From: a virus
Virus record (IMG/VR): IMGVR_UViG_3300046362_000104
Location: 1 to 23,360 of that record
Length of the DNA: 23,360 nucleotides
Strand: one strand, 5' to 3'
Shown: piece by piece, positions 22,454 through 23,360 of the stretch
Layout of the letters: every line of letters begins with the position of its first letter
How positions within the stretch are numbered: the stretch's first letter is position 1
The notes under the pieces: model-generated
The model's input: only the letters and a program-made list of their open reading frames with translations
What the model was told of the DNA's origin: nothing
Databases searched by the model: none
Translations under genes and position numbers: made by a program

Positions 22454-23360
22454 TGGTGGTGACGGCTTCGAGAATGACGGCGGTGGCTGGGATTTTGGCG
22501 GCTTCGACCGTTTGATTGGTGGTGATCCGATCGAGTCCGGTTAGGCTAATGGTGATGAGTCCTGGTCCCGATTTTAGATTGTTGATTTGAGTGGTTGTGC
22601 TAGTGATACGGGTGAAGACGCGATCGGTATACATGCCAAGCGGTAGCTGTTGAGTCGGGATTGTTATTGTCCCTAGATAATCATTTCTGAGATACGGATA
22701 AAATTGTGTTGAGGGTATGGCCTGCGTGACTAGTTCAAAATATCCAGAAGCGTCCCCAGTCATCAAATTTCTTTCGTCGTATCTCAATATCACTGAGGTG
22801 CGATCGATCGCCCTAGCAGTCCACAATTTTTCAAAGGCTTCACCTTGATTATCAAAACCAACATCGGCAAAGGCGTTGGTCCTGGAAAGAATGGTACTGC
22901 CTGGAAAAAAGGCCCAGGGGAGATTGACTGAATAACTGTATGGGTCGAATGGTGGAATAGTGAATGCCGATCGTGCAAAGGCCCACTGCCCTGCTTTCCA
23001 AATATAGGAGTTGCCAGAGCCTTGAAACTGATTGATTGAATTGCGATTGACTAGTGTGTGCGTTCCGAATCCAACGGAGCCACTATCGGGTATGACTAGG
23101 AACGTATCTAATTCCCTGCCATCTGGAGTCGCTGGTGACAGGTAAAAGGCTCCGTCTGAATCAAAGCTGCAAATTGATTCGCCCGAGGCCCCAAATGCGA
23201 CATGTCGCCTAGTGACGATCCAGCCTGAGCTATCGGCCCAGAATGATAAATAGTAGGGACTAGAACTGGTATTAGGGGGGATTAGGACCTCTTGTGGTTC
23301 ATCCTGATGCCCGCCAACCCAGAGTTTACCCTGGTCGCTAAAGAGAATATGAATGGGTCC
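22446..23360 (-). CDS. Partial gene of unknown function, open to the right edge (C-terminal 304 residues)
   Basis: On the minus strand the frame ending at 22446 has no stop all the way to the window edge, so the start lies outside. The visible 304 residues are not recognised. They look beta-rich and extracellular or virion-like: many Gly, Ser, Thr, Asn and aromatic residues (KLWVGGHQDEPQEVLIPP; YYLSFWADSSGWIVTRR; DGAFYLSPATPDGRELDTFL), a short GDASGYFELVTQAIP segment and a final strand series ending in ILEAVTTIN. No catalytic motif is seen. Convergence on the late operon with an 8-base stop overlap, and opposite strand, suggest a separate unit such as a fibre, adhesin or accessory gene. An internal TTG at 22826 gives a spurious shorter ORF. 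Confidence 0.7.
   Translation of the reverse strand, partial: GPIHILFSDQGKLWVGGHQDEPQEVLIPPNTSSSPYYLSFWADSSGWIVTRRHVAFGASGESICSFDSDGAFYLSPATPDGRELDTFLVIPDSGSVGFGTHTLVNRNSINQFQGSGNSYIWKAGQWAFARSAFTIPPFDPYSYSVNLPWAFFPGSTILSRTNAFADVGFDNQGEAFEKLWTARAIDRTSVILRYDERNLMTGDASGYFELVTQAIPSTQFYPYLRNDYLGTITIPTQQLPLGMYTDRVFTRITSTTTQINNLKSGPGLITISLTGLDRITTNQTVEAAKIPATAVILEAVTTIN

Overview
The window carries the head, packaging and tail genes of a tailed phage or prophage of a cyanobacterium. The host call rests on the very high density of CGATCG and GCGATCGC palindromes (HIP1-type sites) in nearly every gene. Several proteins match Mu-like (transposable) phage families: a gp28-type large terminase, a DUF935 (gp29) portal, a MuF/gpF head morphogenesis protein, a gpG-type virion morphogenesis protein, a gpI-type protease with a nested scaffold, and gp35/gp36/gp37-like proteins. 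There is no sheath gene. A tail tube gene, a putative chaperone and a 1,667-residue tape measure protein follow each other, so the tail is probably long and non-contractile, as in B3/D3112-like transposable siphophages. No transposase, integrase, lysis gene or tRNA is visible.

Layout. Positions 1-337 hold no convincing gene but contain a dense cluster of ACCAG(C/T)AA boxes. Two accessory plus-strand genes follow (338-670 and 758-1570), each ending in a copy of the same GC-rich hairpin. A bidirectional terminator (1629-1654) separates them from a minus-strand operon of four overlapping genes, read from 4595 down to 1662: a Mor/C-like activator, a membrane-anchored FHA-domain protein, TerS and TerL. 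A divergent AT-rich regulatory region (4596-4751) separates this operon from a long plus-strand late operon: protease/scaffold, capsid decoration protein, major capsid, gp35-, gp36- and gp37-like connector proteins, tail tube, chaperone, tape measure, tail-tip genes, a putative glycosyltransferase, then portal, MuF, a 49-residue ORF and gpG. A convergent minus-strand gene of unknown function runs off the right edge; it is open over the last 915 bases.

How the genes work together. TerS and TerL recognise and package DNA through the portal. The protease and nested scaffold build the prohead from the major capsid protein, with MuF and gpG completing it. gp35-gp37 and the tail genes build the tail. 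The Mor-like protein is the obvious candidate for switching on late transcription.

Most unusual points: a MuF protein with a C-terminal GNAT acetyltransferase-like domain, reminiscent of MuF polymorphic toxins; an FHA phosphopeptide-binding domain in the terminase operon; a putative glycosyltransferase in the structural operon; an Ig-like domain split across two overlapping tail ORFs; a 12-base motif recurring upstream of three gene blocks; three copies of a long hairpin directly after stop codons; and portal, MuF and gpG lying after the tail genes while the terminase is inverted. All functional calls come from reading the sequence; no database search was run.
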